Source: Bordetella parapertussis
GTDB taxonomy: Bacteria > Pseudomonadota > Gammaproteobacteria > Burkholderiales > Burkholderiaceae_B
DNA length: 33,295 bases
Assembly: GCA_945872285.1 (NCBI GenBank)
Contig: CAMBZR010000034.1
Span: 1 to 33,295, forward strand
Reading direction: 5' to 3'
Numbering within the stretch: position 1 is the stretch's first letter; every line of letters starts with the position of its first letter. This document shows, piece after piece, positions 8,052 to 17,037 of this stretch. Made by a program: the position numbers and the translations under genes. Below the pieces are notes generated by a model, which did not search any database, was not told the origin of the DNA, and was given only the letters and a program-made list of their open reading frames with translations.

Positions 8052-9053
8052 CTAGGCGCTCGCGCCATGATGAATCATGGTGTGAAGATGGCAACTCACC
8101 GTATGCGATTCACCAATACGCGTCGTCGCGGGGGCGCTCGTTTTGCAATGGGCAGTCGCGAGTGCACAACGAGGATGAAAACTACAACCGGTGGGGACAT
8201 CGACTGGATTTGGCGGTTCGCCCTTGAGGATAATGCGCCTAGAACTTCCTGTCGCGTGCTTCACTCCAGGAGTCGACACCGCTGAAATCAGGGCTCGGGT
8301 ATAAGGGTGCGCTGGATGGGTCAGCACCTCTTTTGCAGAGCCTTGCTCGATGATGCGACCTAAATACATGACGGCAACTTCGTCACAGATGTGACGAACA
8401 ACGCGCAGGTCATGGCTAATAAATAGCATGGTCAGGTTCATCTGCTGACGCAAATCGTCGAGCAGGTTGATGACTTGTGCCTGCACTGAGACGTCCAGCG
8501 CAGAAATGGGCTCATCGCAAACTAACAGGCTTGGCTTGAGCACGAGGGCGCGTGCCAAGACGACGCGCTGACGTTGCCCGCCTGAGAGTTCGTGCGGGTA
8601 GCGCTTAAACAAGTTGTCGGTCAGACCGACGGCGCGCATCATAGTTTGCGCCGCAACGGCCGGTTTGATCTCACCGTTCTTTTCGTGGATCAGCAAGGGT
8701 TCAGTGACCTGCTCAAGAGCGGTCAGACGCCGGTCAAGCGCGCCAAGCGGGTCTTGATACACCATTTGCATATGGCGACGCGCGGCGCGCCACGCTCGAT
8801 TGCGCTGTGCGGTGACCGGCTTGCCGTCAAACTCGACTGTGCCGGCAGTCGCCGGAATCAAGCCAAGCACGAGTTTGGCCATCGTCGACTTGCCGCAACC
8901 CGACTCACCGACTAGCCCCAATGTCTTGCCTCGCTGCACACTGAGTGTGACGCCGTCAACAGCTCGCAAGATTCTTTTATCGGCAAGCCATTCGTTTTTA
9001 CCTTCAACAAAAAAATGGCGCTGCAAACCCGTCACATTCAAAAGTGGTGTCAT
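8052..9053 (-). CDS. Peptide-type ABC transporter ATPase (DppF/OppF-like)
   Basis: A 333-aa ATPase. It has Walker A GESGCGKST near residue 47, signature LSGGQRQR near residue 160, Walker B LLVCDEP and a switch His in FISHD. The C-terminal OppF/DppF extension carries the Cys-rich GCSFHPRC...C pattern typical of the oligopeptide subfamily. The ATG at 9053 overlaps the stop of the upstream ATPase by 4 nt (ATGA), which decides the start against a longer open frame beginning at 9149. It is energy-coupling partner to the DppD-like subunit in the same importer. Confidence 0.88.
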   Translation of the reverse strand: MTPLLNVTGLQRHFFVEGKNEWLADKRILRAVDGVTLSVQRGKTLGLVGESGCGKSTMAKLVLGLIPATAGTVEFDGKPVTAQRNRAWRAARRHMQMVYQDPLGALDRRLTALEQVTEPLLIHEKNGEIKPAVAAQTMMRAVGLTDNLFKRYPHELSGGQRQRVVLARALVLKPSLLVCDEPISALDVSVQAQVINLLDDLRQQMNLTMLFISHDLRVVRHICDEVAVMYLGRIIEQGSAKEVLTHPAHPYTRALISAVSTPGVKHATGSSRRIILKGEPPNPVDVPTGCSFHPRCALATAHCKTSAPATTRIGESHTVSCHLHTMIHHGASA

Positions 9054-10036
9054 GCTGCCAGCTTTCGTGTGCAGGCTAAGGCGTGCCCGACGGCGATCGT
9101 CTTGAGTGCAGGGGCGTTGGCGCGACAGATCTCTTGCGCAAAATCGCAACGCGCTTCAAAACGACATCCCTGTATCAGTTGCCCCGCCTGGGGGATACTG
9201 CCTCGAATGGTTGTCAAGCGGTGCACCTCTGTATTTAATGCGGGCATCGCGGCCAAGAGGCCAAGACTGTAGGGGTGCTGCGCCCCGCTAAATAGAGCCT
9301 GGCTTGGGGCGCTTTCGATGATTGAGCCTGCGTACATAACAAGTACGCGTTCACAAATTTCTGAGATGACGCCCAGATCGTGTGAGATGGTCACAAGCGC
9401 CATGTCAGTCTCGCGACGGATGGTATCGAGCAACACCAAGATTTGTGCTTGTACTGTCGCATCTAAGGCTGTGGTGGGTTCATCGGCGATGAGTAGATCG
9501 GGTTGCCCTGCTAAGGCCATCGCGATCATGACGCGTTGATTCATACCACCCGAAAGTTCGTGCGGATAAGCGTGGATGCGCCTCTTGGCATCGGGAATTT
9601 CAACGTGATCCAGTAACGCAAGCACCTCTGCTTTTGCCTGTGTACCTCGCAAACCTCGATGTAGGGACAAACTCTCTGCAATTTGTGCGCCAATGCGTTG
9701 GGCTGGATTGAGCGAGGAGCTCGGATCTTGAAAAATCATCGCGATCTTTCGTCCACGTACCTGCGATAGTTCTGTATCGGATAAGTCGAGAAGCTCACGA
9801 CCTTGAAATCTGACCGAACCTGTGACCCGTGCTTGCGGACCGAGTAAACCGAGCACGCCGAGCCAAGTGACGCTCTTGCCGCAGCCCGACTCACCCACCA
9901 GCCCGATCGATTCGCCGCGTGCGATATGCAGGTCGACGCCATGCAACACTTCAGACGTATGCCCGCGTTGATCAAATGCGATCCGTAGTTCGCTGATGTT
10001 CAGTAGCGTACTTGAATCTACTGCAGTCAAGGTCAT
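9050..10036 (-). CDS. Peptide-type ABC transporter ATPase (DppD/OppD-like)
   Basis: A 328-aa ATPase. It has Walker A GESGCGKS near residue 53, Q-loop FQDPSSSLNP, signature LSGGMNQR near residue 166, Walker B LLIADEP and switch His in ISHD. The C-terminus has the GCRFEARCDFA...C motif of oligopeptide ATPases. The LSGGMNQR form is usual for the DppD subunit, while the next gene has LSGGQRQR of DppF. It overlaps the binding-protein gene by 4 nt and the next ATPase by 4 nt, so the three are translationally coupled. Confidence 0.88.
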   Translation of the reverse strand: MTLTAVDSSTLLNISELRIAFDQRGHTSEVLHGVDLHIARGESIGLVGESGCGKSVTWLGVLGLLGPQARVTGSVRFQGRELLDLSDTELSQVRGRKIAMIFQDPSSSLNPAQRIGAQIAESLSLHRGLRGTQAKAEVLALLDHVEIPDAKRRIHAYPHELSGGMNQRVMIAMALAGQPDLLIADEPTTALDATVQAQILVLLDTIRRETDMALVTISHDLGVISEICERVLVMYAGSIIESAPSQALFSGAQHPYSLGLLAAMPALNTEVHRLTTIRGSIPQAGQLIQGCRFEARCDFAQEICRANAPALKTIAVGHALACTRKLAA

Positions 10037-11703
10037 TGTTTTGGCGGTGTCAGATTCGTGGCACGAAAATCCATAACGAAGGTCTTTGAGGGTTTCCAGA
10101 CAAAGTCTTTACGCTTGGCATAGAACACTGCACTTTGATGTAGAACTGTGTAAGCAGGGTCTTCACGCTCGGCAATCTCGAGCATGCGCTTAAACGTCTG
10201 TTGCCGCTCAACCGGATCAACTGAGGTCGTAAGTGTGTCGGACAATTTATTAAACTCAGTGTTTGCCCATTCGCCGGTCTGTTGTTGTTGACCATTTGGC
10301 CCATGTTGGTTTACCAGTGAGCTCACTGGATCACTAAACGGCGCTGAATTTGACCAGCCACGGACACCGCGCGTTGGACCTTTTTCAAAAATCTGCGCCC
10401 AGTTTTCTTTCATGGACATCTGAATATTCAAGCCCGCAGCGCGCCACATCTCGAGCATGATTTGGTCGGTTTGAGTTTGATTGGTGTAGTAATTGTTTAG
10501 GCCTCTGAAGTGAATCACTTCGCCCTTATAACCTGCCTCGACAAGTAGTTTCTTTGCAAGCGCAACGTCATACTTCGGTACTGCCCAACCTTTCACAAAC
10601 ATGTCGCCATAGAACTCGAATTGTAAGCCGGCAGGTACGCGCGTTTGCCCCCCCCAAAGGGCTGCGACGATTGCGTCGCGATCGATCGCATGCGTTATAG
10701 CTTGTCGCACTTTAGGGTTGGCAAGTACTGGGTGATTTTTGTCGAACGTAATTAGGCGGTGATTCGACACAGGCCCACCCACTACTTCAAGCTTTGCGTT
10801 GCCTTGAATTGTCTTAAACTGATCTGGCGGAATATCGGTCACAAAGTCGTATTGGCCAGATAACAAGCCGTTAATACGTGAAGAGACCTCAGGTACCACC
10901 ATATAACGAATTTCTTTGACTAAAGGTTTTCCGCCAAAATAATCATCATGCGCGGTCAAGACCAGATACTGATCTAATTTCATTTCTTTGACTTTGTATG
11001 GGCCTGCGCTCACAGGTGCCTGAGCCCAACTTGCCCAGTCTTTTGAGGCCAAATAAGCTTTTTTAGAAACAATCTCAGAGCCCAGGCGGGCGATACGCCC
11101 CTCTAAGGTGACGTCTGGTACGGCATTGATCAGGCGCACGGTATAGCGATCAACGATCTCGACGCTTTGCAATGAGGGCCATAAATTACGCGCGATCGCA
11201 GTAATTTCGGGTGGGGGTAAATCCATGCTGCCGGGTGTTGAACTTGTGGTCTTGCGGCCGATATCTACCGCAATCGTTTTGCTGTCTTGATTGTATTGAC
11301 GTGGGGCAGAGGTACCAAACATGCGTTCAGTACCAAAGCTAAACGCAACATCTTCTGCGGTGACCTCATCGCCGTTGTGAAACTTAACGCCTGGTCGTAA
11401 CTTAAACTCAACGGTCTTGACGTCAATGCGTTTCCACGATTCAGCAAGTGAAGGCCGCGGTGAAAGATCTCCCACCGTATCAAGCTGGATCAGACCAGCA
11501 TAAATCATGGGCAATATGCGCGTGCCAACATTGCTTTGCTCACGCAAGGGGTCAAGAGCACCACTGGTGAGTAATTGTTGCACGGCGACGCGCACCACGG
11601 GGCGAGTGTCGGTGAGTTGCGCGAAGGCGTTTGGCAACACTAAAGCGCAAAGCCCGAGGGTGGTGAGTTTTAAAAACCAACGTTTAGAGTGAAGCAGTTG
11701 CAT
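10033..11703 (-). CDS. Periplasmic solute-binding protein, family 5 (oligopeptide type)
   Basis: A 556-aa extracellular binding protein (SBP_bac_5, cluster C), preceded by a signal peptide of about 28 residues (KRWFLKLTTLGLCALVLPNAFA). The diagnostic N-terminal block is present: the YAGLIQ and SPRPSLAESWK region, then FKLRPGVKFHNGDEVTAEDVAFSF near residues 96-118. The ATG has AAAGGA 6 nt upstream. It starts 39 nt after the HD-domain gene and is the first of the five importer genes. Family members bind peptides, nickel, opines, sugars and other compounds, so homology alone does not give the ligand. Its location between C-P lyase genes and a phosphonate ester hydrolase suggests an organophosphorus ligand. 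Confidence 0.85.
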   Translation of the reverse strand: MQLLHSKRWFLKLTTLGLCALVLPNAFAQLTDTRPVVRVAVQQLLTSGALDPLREQSNVGTRILPMIYAGLIQLDTVGDLSPRPSLAESWKRIDVKTVEFKLRPGVKFHNGDEVTAEDVAFSFGTERMFGTSAPRQYNQDSKTIAVDIGRKTTSSTPGSMDLPPPEITAIARNLWPSLQSVEIVDRYTVRLINAVPDVTLEGRIARLGSEIVSKKAYLASKDWASWAQAPVSAGPYKVKEMKLDQYLVLTAHDDYFGGKPLVKEIRYMVVPEVSSRINGLLSGQYDFVTDIPPDQFKTIQGNAKLEVVGGPVSNHRLITFDKNHPVLANPKVRQAITHAIDRDAIVAALWGGQTRVPAGLQFEFYGDMFVKGWAVPKYDVALAKKLLVEAGYKGEVIHFRGLNNYYTNQTQTDQIMLEMWRAAGLNIQMSMKENWAQIFEKGPTRGVRGWSNSAPFSDPVSSLVNQHGPNGQQQQTGEWANTEFNKLSDTLTTSVDPVERQQTFKRMLEIAEREDPAYTVLHQSAVFYAKRKDFVWKPSKTFVMDFRATNLTPPKQ

Positions 11704-11742
11704 GAGAATCCTTTAGGTAGATCGCGTTAATGTGCTAGCGAG

Positions 11743-12297
11743 TCAAAGTGCGACGCTATGCATAATTTTTAAAAAGTGCGGCAGAGTCGGTGTGACTACC
11801 GCAGGGACTTTGGCCAAATCGTCGTACCGCCGCAGCCGAACCGCTTCGTGGGCAAACGACTGTGCTTCAAACACTGTCGCCTGAGGCGGGGTATACACAC
11901 CACCTTGCATAATCAGGCTGTGTTTAGATGCCGTCGAAAGTGTGGCCCAGTACGCCTGGTCTGTTGCACAGAGATAGCGCTTAGCATCGACATGCAAGCG
12001 AATGGGTTCAAGGACTGCGCTCGAGAACAAACCTCGCAAAAACGGCAAAGCAACGTATTGATGTAAGTCGTCGCCGCTTTCGGTACTAGCACTCGCTTGA
12101 ATGCGCCCGGTTTTGACTAACAAATGTCCGATGTCGTGTAACAGCGCTGCTGTGATCGTATGCGCTGTTTCGCCTGCTAGTTCGGCTAGAGCCGCGCATT
12201 GCAACGCATGTTCAAGTTGACTGACGGCCTCATCGCCATATTGATTTTCACCTTCAACGATGAGTAGTTGTGAGATGTCACTTAAAGTCAAAGCCAT
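11743..12297 (-). CDS. PhnZ-like HD-domain protein, probable diiron oxygenase of a 1-hydroxyphosphonate
   Basis: A 184-aa HD-domain protein of the kind found in phosphonate degradation operons (TIGR03276-like). It aligns by eye with PhnZ, which oxidatively cleaves the C-P bond of 2-amino-1-hydroxyethylphosphonate with a mixed-valent diiron centre. Ligand equivalents are all visible: H30 (QLEHALQCA), H54-D55 (LHDIGH), H79, H102 (HVDAKRYL) and D159. The lid pair Tyr/Glu three residues apart is Y20 and E23, and K106 is also kept. The ATG at 12297 has AAAGG upstream and follows phnE by 10 nt; a longer frame from 12348 would overlap phnE. No PhnY/TmpA-type hydroxylase is in the window. The alternative is a hydrolytic HD phosphatase, which usually lacks the Tyr/Glu pair. 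Confidence 0.8.
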   Translation of the reverse strand: MALTLSDISQLLIVEGENQYGDEAVSQLEHALQCAALAELAGETAHTITAALLHDIGHLLVKTGRIQASASTESGDDLHQYVALPFLRGLFSSAVLEPIRLHVDAKRYLCATDQAYWATLSTASKHSLIMQGGVYTPPQATVFEAQSFAHEAVRLRRYDDLAKVPAVVTPTLPHFLKIMHSVAL

Positions 12298-12307
12298 GTG
12301 AAACCTT

Positions 12308-13108
12308 TTATACAAGTGCTCGGCGGATTCGCGCAGACAGCAAATCAATGCATGTCACTGTGGCAATGATGATCAGCATGACCGCACAGGTTTCCGCGTA
12401 TTGAAAGCCGCGGATAATTTCCCACAGCACAACGCCAATTCCACCCGCGCCAACCATCCCGACCACCGTGGCTGAGCGAACATTTGATTCAAAGCGGTAC
12501 AGTGCAAACGAAATCCAAAGCGGCATCACTTGCGGAATCACACCGTACAGAATTTCGTGCAAGGCCGAGGCGCCCGTAGAGCGAATCCCCTCTACCGGTT
12601 GAGGGTCGATTGCTTCAACTGCTTCCGAAAACAATTTTGCCAAGATGCCAGTCGTATGAATCCACAGTGCTAGTACGCCTGCGAAGGGGCCTAATCCGAC
12701 GGCGACAACAAACAGCATGGCGAACACCATCTCATTGATCGCGCGACAAGCATCCATCACGCGACGAATAGGTTGATAGACCCAAGCTGGCACGAGGTTG
12801 GCTGAGCCTAACAGCGCCATCGGAATTGCCGTGATCACAGCGAGCGTGGTGCCCCAGAGCGCAATTTGCAGGGTCACTATCATTTCTTCAATAAATAGCC
12901 GCCACTGCGAAAAGTTAGGCGGAAAAAAATCGGCGGCGTAGGTTGCCATATTGCCGGAGTCTTTAATCAAATCCAGCGGGCGCATATCTGCGCCCTGCCA
13001 TGATGCTGTCAAAGCGAGTAACAATGCGGCCCACGACCCGTACCAAAGAAGGCTATGCTTGCTTGGTTCGGGGGTGGATAGCGCCGAGGCAGAGGTCGAG
13101 ACTTTCAT
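12308..13108 (-). CDS. phnE: Phosphonate ABC transporter permease PhnE
   Basis: A 266-aa inner-membrane permease with an N-terminal helix (residues about 20-38), further helices, and the PhnE hallmarks: [14 protein letters not shown] [29 protein letters not shown], then [27 protein letters not shown] and GIRSTGAS in the coupling loop. The chosen ATG at 13108 lies 4 nt after the phnD stop. The frame is open to 13198, but that would overlap phnD by 86 nt and add a low-complexity Ser-rich stretch. No second permease is present, so it likely acts as a homodimer. It is the channel for PhnC and PhnD. Confidence 0.92.
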   Translation of the reverse strand: MKVSTSASALSTPEPSKHSLLWYGSWAALLLALTASWQGADMRPLDLIKDSGNMATYAADFFPPNFSQWRLFIEEMIVTLQIALWGTTLAVITAIPMALLGSANLVPAWVYQPIRRVMDACRAINEMVFAMLFVVAVGLGPFAGVLALWIHTTGILAKLFSEAVEAIDPQPVEGIRSTGASALHEILYGVIPQVMPLWISFALYRFESNVRSATVVGMVGAGGIGVVLWEIIRGFQYAETCAVMLIIIATVTCIDLLSARIRRALV

Positions 13109-13112
13109 GGCG

Positions 13113-14072
13113 TTACTTTTTGAGTGCGGCGAGTTTTGCATCGAGCTCTGCGAACTTGGACTGTTTGTCTGAAGCTGCGATGCTCTCATCGTTTTCAACT
13201 TTCAGGCGCAGGCTAAATAATTCAAGCTCGCGAAGCGGCATCAGCTGAGCGTTTGTTGACGCTTGAAACCCAGCGAGTTTTCCAATATTCATCAAAATCT
13301 CTTTTTCTTTGGCGTCAGTCTTGCCGTAACCATAGAAAAAATCTTTGAGCTTTTGTTTGGTCGCTTCGGGTAAATCCTTGAGCATCAAAATCGGGTCAGA
13401 GGGAATCAGTGGCGACGTCCAGATAACTTTGATCGCTTTGAATTTTTCAGGTTGAACGATTTCCAGTCTTTCTAAGGCCTCGCTGTTGGCTGTTGCTACG
13501 TCAACTTGCTTCATCGCGACGGTCAGCAAGTTCGTTTCGTGATTCGCTGCGCGCGAGACTCTGAAAAGCTTTTTAGCGTCGACATTGTTTTTTGCAAAGA
13601 TGTAAAACCCTGGAACCAAAAATCCAGAGGTTGAGTTTGGATCACCGTTACCAAAGCTTAATGATTTACCGTTTTTCAGGACATCTTCAACCGAGCTTAG
13701 TGGGCTGTCGCGATGAACCACCAAGTGCGAGTAATAGCCTAAGCTACCGTCGGCCGCCACTTGTTGTGCAAAGACCTCGGCACCCGAGCGATCAACGGCT
13801 TCCATGGCGGATTTATTGCCAAGCCATGCGGCTTGTACTTTCTTAAAACGCATGCCTTCAATGATGCCGGCGTAGTCTGAGGCAAAAAAGGGTTTCGCCT
13901 TAATACCTGTCTGACGCTCAAGATCAGCGAACAAAGGTAACCAGTTTTGCTTTAGATTTTGACTGGATTCTGTCGAGATTAAACCAAAGTTAATCTCTTG
14001 AGCCTGCACGCCCTGTGTCCAAGCCAGTGGCGTTATCGAAAAAATGGCGAGCGCCAGTAATTTTTTTAGCAT
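13113..14072 (-). CDS. phnD: Phosphonate-binding periplasmic protein PhnD
   Basis: A 319-aa periplasmic binding protein with a signal peptide (cleavage near ...GVQA, about residue 24). It resembles E. coli PhnD throughout. The phosphonate-binding [11 protein letters not shown] loop is present. So are the residues that contact the 2-aminoethylphosphonate amino group in E. coli, judged by eye: Tyr in SDYAGIIEG, Tyr in SLGYYS, Glu in NHETN and Asp in KQVDVAT. This favours 2-aminoethylphosphonate and small alkylphosphonates as ligands. The ATG at 14072 is set by a TGGAG 5-6 nt upstream; an in-frame ATG at 14084 lies in that same Shine-Dalgarno region and is unlikely to be used. Confidence 0.94.
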   Translation of the reverse strand: MLKKLLALAIFSITPLAWTQGVQAQEINFGLISTESSQNLKQNWLPLFADLERQTGIKAKPFFASDYAGIIEGMRFKKVQAAWLGNKSAMEAVDRSGAEVFAQQVAADGSLGYYSHLVVHRDSPLSSVEDVLKNGKSLSFGNGDPNSTSGFLVPGFYIFAKNNVDAKKLFRVSRAANHETNLLTVAMKQVDVATANSEALERLEIVQPEKFKAIKVIWTSPLIPSDPILMLKDLPEATKQKLKDFFYGYGKTDAKEKEILMNIGKLAGFQASTNAQLMPLRELELFSLRLKVENDESIAASDKQSKFAELDAKLAALKK

Positions 14073-14090
14073 AAAAAACTCCAATAAATT

Positions 14091-14141
14091 AAGGGTAGAT
14101 CTAAGCTGCTTGAGAATAAAAGGGTAGAGCTGAGTAGCTTG
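14091..14141. repeat. Imperfect direct repeat in the phnC-phnD spacer
   Basis: Two 22-nt units, at 14091-14112 and 14120-14141, match at 18 of 22 positions (both begin AAGGGTAGA and end GCTTG). They occupy most of the 85-nt spacer between phnC and phnD. Function is unknown; it may be a recent local duplication. Confidence 0.5.
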
Positions 14142-14157
14142 TCAACAAAAGCTGGGG

Positions 14158-15012
14158 TTAAGCTGCCTGGCCAAGAGATAGGCCAGAAGTCACGGGCGAG
14201 CGTGTACCTGTGGCGGGTTGTTGAGCACCCAAGGGGGCGAAGAGCTCTTCGACCTGTACGCCGTACAATTCGCGTAAGAGCTTGGGTGTGAGTTCAGACG
14301 CTGCACCGTCAAAGACAATCTTTCCTTGATGCAACGCCACGACTCGTGGACAGTATTTCAGTGCAATCTCAACTTGATGAAGCGACACAATGACGGTGCA
14401 CTTGTCTTCGCGATTGATGCGCGCCAAGATCTCCATGACATTGCGCGATGATTCAGGATCTAGTGAAGCGATCGGCTCATCGGCCAAAATTAAATCCGCC
14501 CCTTGCACTAGCGTGCGTGCGATGGCCGCGCGTTGTTGCTGGCCGCCAGAAAGGGTTGAGGCGCGCTGCCTATGACAATCCTGGATCCCGACGCGTGCGA
14601 GGGCTTGATAGGCTAGCGTACGTTCGGCCTGACTGAACAGCCCTAACAGACCCCGCCATAGCGGCAAACGATGTAAAAGCCCGACCAAGACATTCGTCAT
14701 CACCGACAAGCGGTCAACCAGATTGAATTGTTGAAAAACAAACCCAACTTTTGCACGCGATAAGCGAATGTCAGATGCGATCTGCCCGTCTTTCTGGATC
14801 ACAGAGCCTGCGACCTCAATCGAAGAGCCTGAAACTGGATCGGCAGCGAGCAACCCTGCGATGTGGCGAAGCAACGTTGATTTGCCCGAGCCTGAGGCGC
14901 CGATCAAAGCAATCATCTCGCCGCGTTGCGCAGTTAGATTGATATCGCAAAGCGCTTGCTTTTGAGGGCCAAAACGCTTGTTTAAATGGGTGATGAGCAA
15001 GGCGGTAGTCAT
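14158..15012 (-). CDS. phnC: Phosphonate ABC transporter ATPase PhnC
   Basis: A 284-aa ATPase with Walker [10 protein letters not shown] (residues 38-46), signature LSGGQQQR near residue 157, Walker B LILADEP and switch His in [21 protein letters not shown] after the Q-loop is characteristic of PhnC. The ATG has a TGGAG about 10 nt upstream. It is separated from phnM by a 157-nt spacer containing a Pho-box-like site, so phnCDE probably has its own promoter within the larger run. The C-terminal 20 residues are variable and probably dispensable. Confidence 0.93.
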   Translation of the reverse strand: MTTALLITHLNKRFGPQKQALCDINLTAQRGEMIALIGASGSGKSTLLRHIAGLLAADPVSGSSIEVAGSVIQKDGQIASDIRLSRAKVGFVFQQFNLVDRLSVMTNVLVGLLHRLPLWRGLLGLFSQAERTLAYQALARVGIQDCHRQRASTLSGGQQQRAAIARTLVQGADLILADEPIASLDPESSRNVMEILARINREDKCTVIVSLHQVEIALKYCPRVVALHQGKIVFDGAASELTPKLLRELYGVQVEELFAPLGAQQPATGTRSPVTSGLSLGQAA

Positions 15013-15060
15013 ATAAATAAATACTCCAGAAATCGAGCCATCCCAGTATGGCGAACTGAC

Positions 15061-15078
15061 ATGACAAATGTTTTACAG
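15061..15078 (-). promoter_or_regulatory. Pho-box-like site upstream of phnC
   Basis: On the - strand the sequence reads CTGTAAA, four bases, TTGTCAT, i.e. 5/7 and 6/7 matches to CTGTCAT at the 11-nt period. It lies 48 nt before the phnC start, inside the only long spacer (157 nt) of the phn block, which supports a separate PhoB-dependent promoter for phnCDE and genes beyond. Confidence 0.55.
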
Positions 15079-15169
15079 TTATGTGAATATTAAAATTAGG
15101 GGCAGACGTTGCAAGTCAGCGATCCGTGAGGCAAGCGATAAAAAAAAGAAAGGTGAGCGATCACTTCAG

Positions 15170-16327
15170 TCAAACAACCTGACGACCTTCGCGCCACACT
15201 GAGCGTGCGAAAGCTTGGCTGGCTTGAGCCGCAGATTCGTGCAGACGCATGCGAACGAGATCGGCTCTAAAGCCAATTTCTAACGCACCGCGATCGTTTA
15301 GGCCTGTCGCTTGTGCTGGGTGACGCGTAACTGTGGCAACGGCCTCGGGCAAAGTCATCACACCCTCTTGCACGAAACGTGCGACGGCGCTGAGCAAGCT
15401 ACCCGGCACATAATCAGAGGACAGCACGTCAAGTAATCCCTGCTTAGCCAATTCAGTGGCAGACACATTGCCAGAGTGCGAACCGCCACGCACTACGTTG
15501 GGGCCGCCCATCACGGTGAGTAACCCTAAATTTTTTGCACACCGTGCCGCTGCGATCGTGGTCGGGAATTCAGACATGCTGGCACCTTCAGCAAAGGCCT
15601 GGTGAACGTGTGCCTCGGTGGTGTCATCGTGACTGGCAAGGTGAATCCCAGTACGCTTTGAGTAGTCGACAAAATATTGCCGATGGGGTGCGCTAAATTT
15701 TTCTTGAAGCAGTGCTGCATTGCGTACCTTGTCTTCGAATTTTTCGTGACCCCAGCCTTTTTTACCGGTAAAGTACACGCGCGCTTGCTCGATGTCCTCC
15801 CACTGGCGTTGGCCTGGGGTATGGTCCATTAACGAGATGAGGCCGAGACGCGAGTGGCCATTGAACGGCGCAAAAAGATCAATGGTGTTGGGTGCTGGTA
15901 ATTCACAGCGCACATGAATATAGTGATCTGCCCGCAGTAGATCATCTTTTGTATATTGATCAAGAGCTGTGAGTACAGGGCCCCAGGTTTGGCCCCTAAC
16001 GCTCTCGGTATCGGCTTCGCCTACACCGAGCGCATCAAACACGGTTGTGATGCCAGCGCAGGCGATCTCGGCATCGTGCGCAATCAGCGCAGGTTTTTCG
16101 GCCCACATGACTTTTGGCCGGGGCATCAGATGACGTTCAAAGTTATCGGTATGAATTTCGATCATGCCGGGCATCAGAAAGTCGCCCTCAAAGTCGATTG
16201 CACCAGTGGTAGCGCTTAAGCCAGAATCGATTGAATCGATACGACCGTTCACCACTGAGACTGAGCCGTGGATCACCTCGTGGTTCATAATCAATCGAGC
16301 GTTAGTGATGACTATTGAGCCGCGCAT
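15170..16327 (-). CDS. phnM: Alpha-D-ribose 1-methylphosphonate 5-triphosphate diphosphatase PhnM
   Basis: A 385-aa amidohydrolase-superfamily enzyme of C-P lyase pathways. It removes pyrophosphate from the ribosyl phosphonate triphosphate to give the 5-phosphate that PhnJ cleaves. Metal-site motifs are visible: PGMIEIHTDNFERH (H59, D61, H66), PRPKVMW, the HDAEIACAGITTVFDAL region, LASHDD near residue 230, and SEFPTT. GGPNVVRGGSHSGN and SSDYVPGSLL are strongly PhnM-like. The ATG at 16327 overlaps phnL by 16 nt. Length is normal (E. coli 378 aa). Confidence 0.95.
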   Translation of the reverse strand: MRGSIVITNARLIMNHEVIHGSVSVVNGRIDSIDSGLSATTGAIDFEGDFLMPGMIEIHTDNFERHLMPRPKVMWAEKPALIAHDAEIACAGITTVFDALGVGEADTESVRGQTWGPVLTALDQYTKDDLLRADHYIHVRCELPAPNTIDLFAPFNGHSRLGLISLMDHTPGQRQWEDIEQARVYFTGKKGWGHEKFEDKVRNAALLQEKFSAPHRQYFVDYSKRTGIHLASHDDTTEAHVHQAFAEGASMSEFPTTIAAARCAKNLGLLTVMGGPNVVRGGSHSGNVSATELAKQGLLDVLSSDYVPGSLLSAVARFVQEGVMTLPEAVATVTRHPAQATGLNDRGALEIGFRADLVRMRLHESAAQASQAFARSVWREGRQVV

Positions 16328-17037
16328 GTGATGCTCCGAAAATTGGTCATGTCGAGACGACGTGTGGCAAGTTGGTTGCCGACAGCCTGATCGTGAAAGA
16401 TTCCGACAGCGGCGGCACCCGCTGCGATCGCTTCTTGGATAAGTGTCACCACTGTTTGCGTGTTGAGGGCATCAAGCGAGGCAGTGGGCTCATCCAGTAG
16501 GAGTAACGAACGCGGTTTGATCAAGCTGCGTGCGATATTGACGCGTTGCTGCTCACCACCCGAAAACGTTGCGGGCGCTAGGTTCCAGAGCCGTTCAGGA
16601 ATCCTCAGTCGTGTCAGCCATACACCCGCAAGTTCGCGTGCCTGCTTGATGGCAGGCTCGTCATGCCCGAGCTCAGCCAAAAGTGGCTCTGCGACCAGAT
16701 CAAGTGTTGAAATCCTTGGGATTACGCGCAAAAACTGACTCACGTATCCAATATGGTGGCGACGGACATCGATCAGCACGCGCGGACTCGCACTCGTCAA
16801 CTCAAGAGCGGCGTGACCTGCCTGAGCGTAATGAATCGAACCTGCGCTTACCCGATAGTTTGAATAAATGAGTTTGAGTAAGGTGCTCTTGCCCATTCCT
16901 GACGTGCCGTCTAACACCACGCATTCGCCCGCAGCAACCTCAAAATTAACGTTTTGCAACACGGGTAAAGTGATCCCCTGGTGGTGCAAAGTGAACTGCT
17001 TGCTCACGTTGGTGAGTCGTAAAACAGGCGTGGTCAT
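16312..17037 (-). CDS. phnL: C-P lyase ABC-type subunit PhnL
   Basis: A 241-aa soluble ABC-type protein with Walker A GTSGMGKST (residues 44-52), signature FSGGEQQR, Walker B LLLDEP and a switch-region His in IFHD. YVSQFLRVIPRISTLDLVAEPL is typical of PhnL. In E. coli PhnL is needed with PhnG, H, I for ribosyl-triphosphate formation and binds on PhnK in the C-P lyase complex; it is not a transporter. It overlaps phnK by 4 nt and phnM by 16 nt. Confidence 0.95.
   Translation of the reverse strand: MTTPVLRLTNVSKQFTLHHQGITLPVLQNVNFEVAAGECVVLDGTSGMGKSTLLKLIYSNYRVSAGSIHYAQAGHAALELTSASPRVLIDVRRHHIGYVSQFLRVIPRISTLDLVAEPLLAELGHDEPAIKQARELAGVWLTRLRIPERLWNLAPATFSGGEQQRVNIARSLIKPRSLLLLDEPTASLDALNTQTVVTLIQEAIAAGAAAVGIFHDQAVGNQLATRRLDMTNFRSITCAAQ

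Noticed and set aside
12308..13198. A longer PhnE starting at 13198
   Set aside because: It would overlap phnD by 86 nt and add a Ser/Asn-rich stretch; the ATG at 13108 sits 4 nt after the phnD stop.
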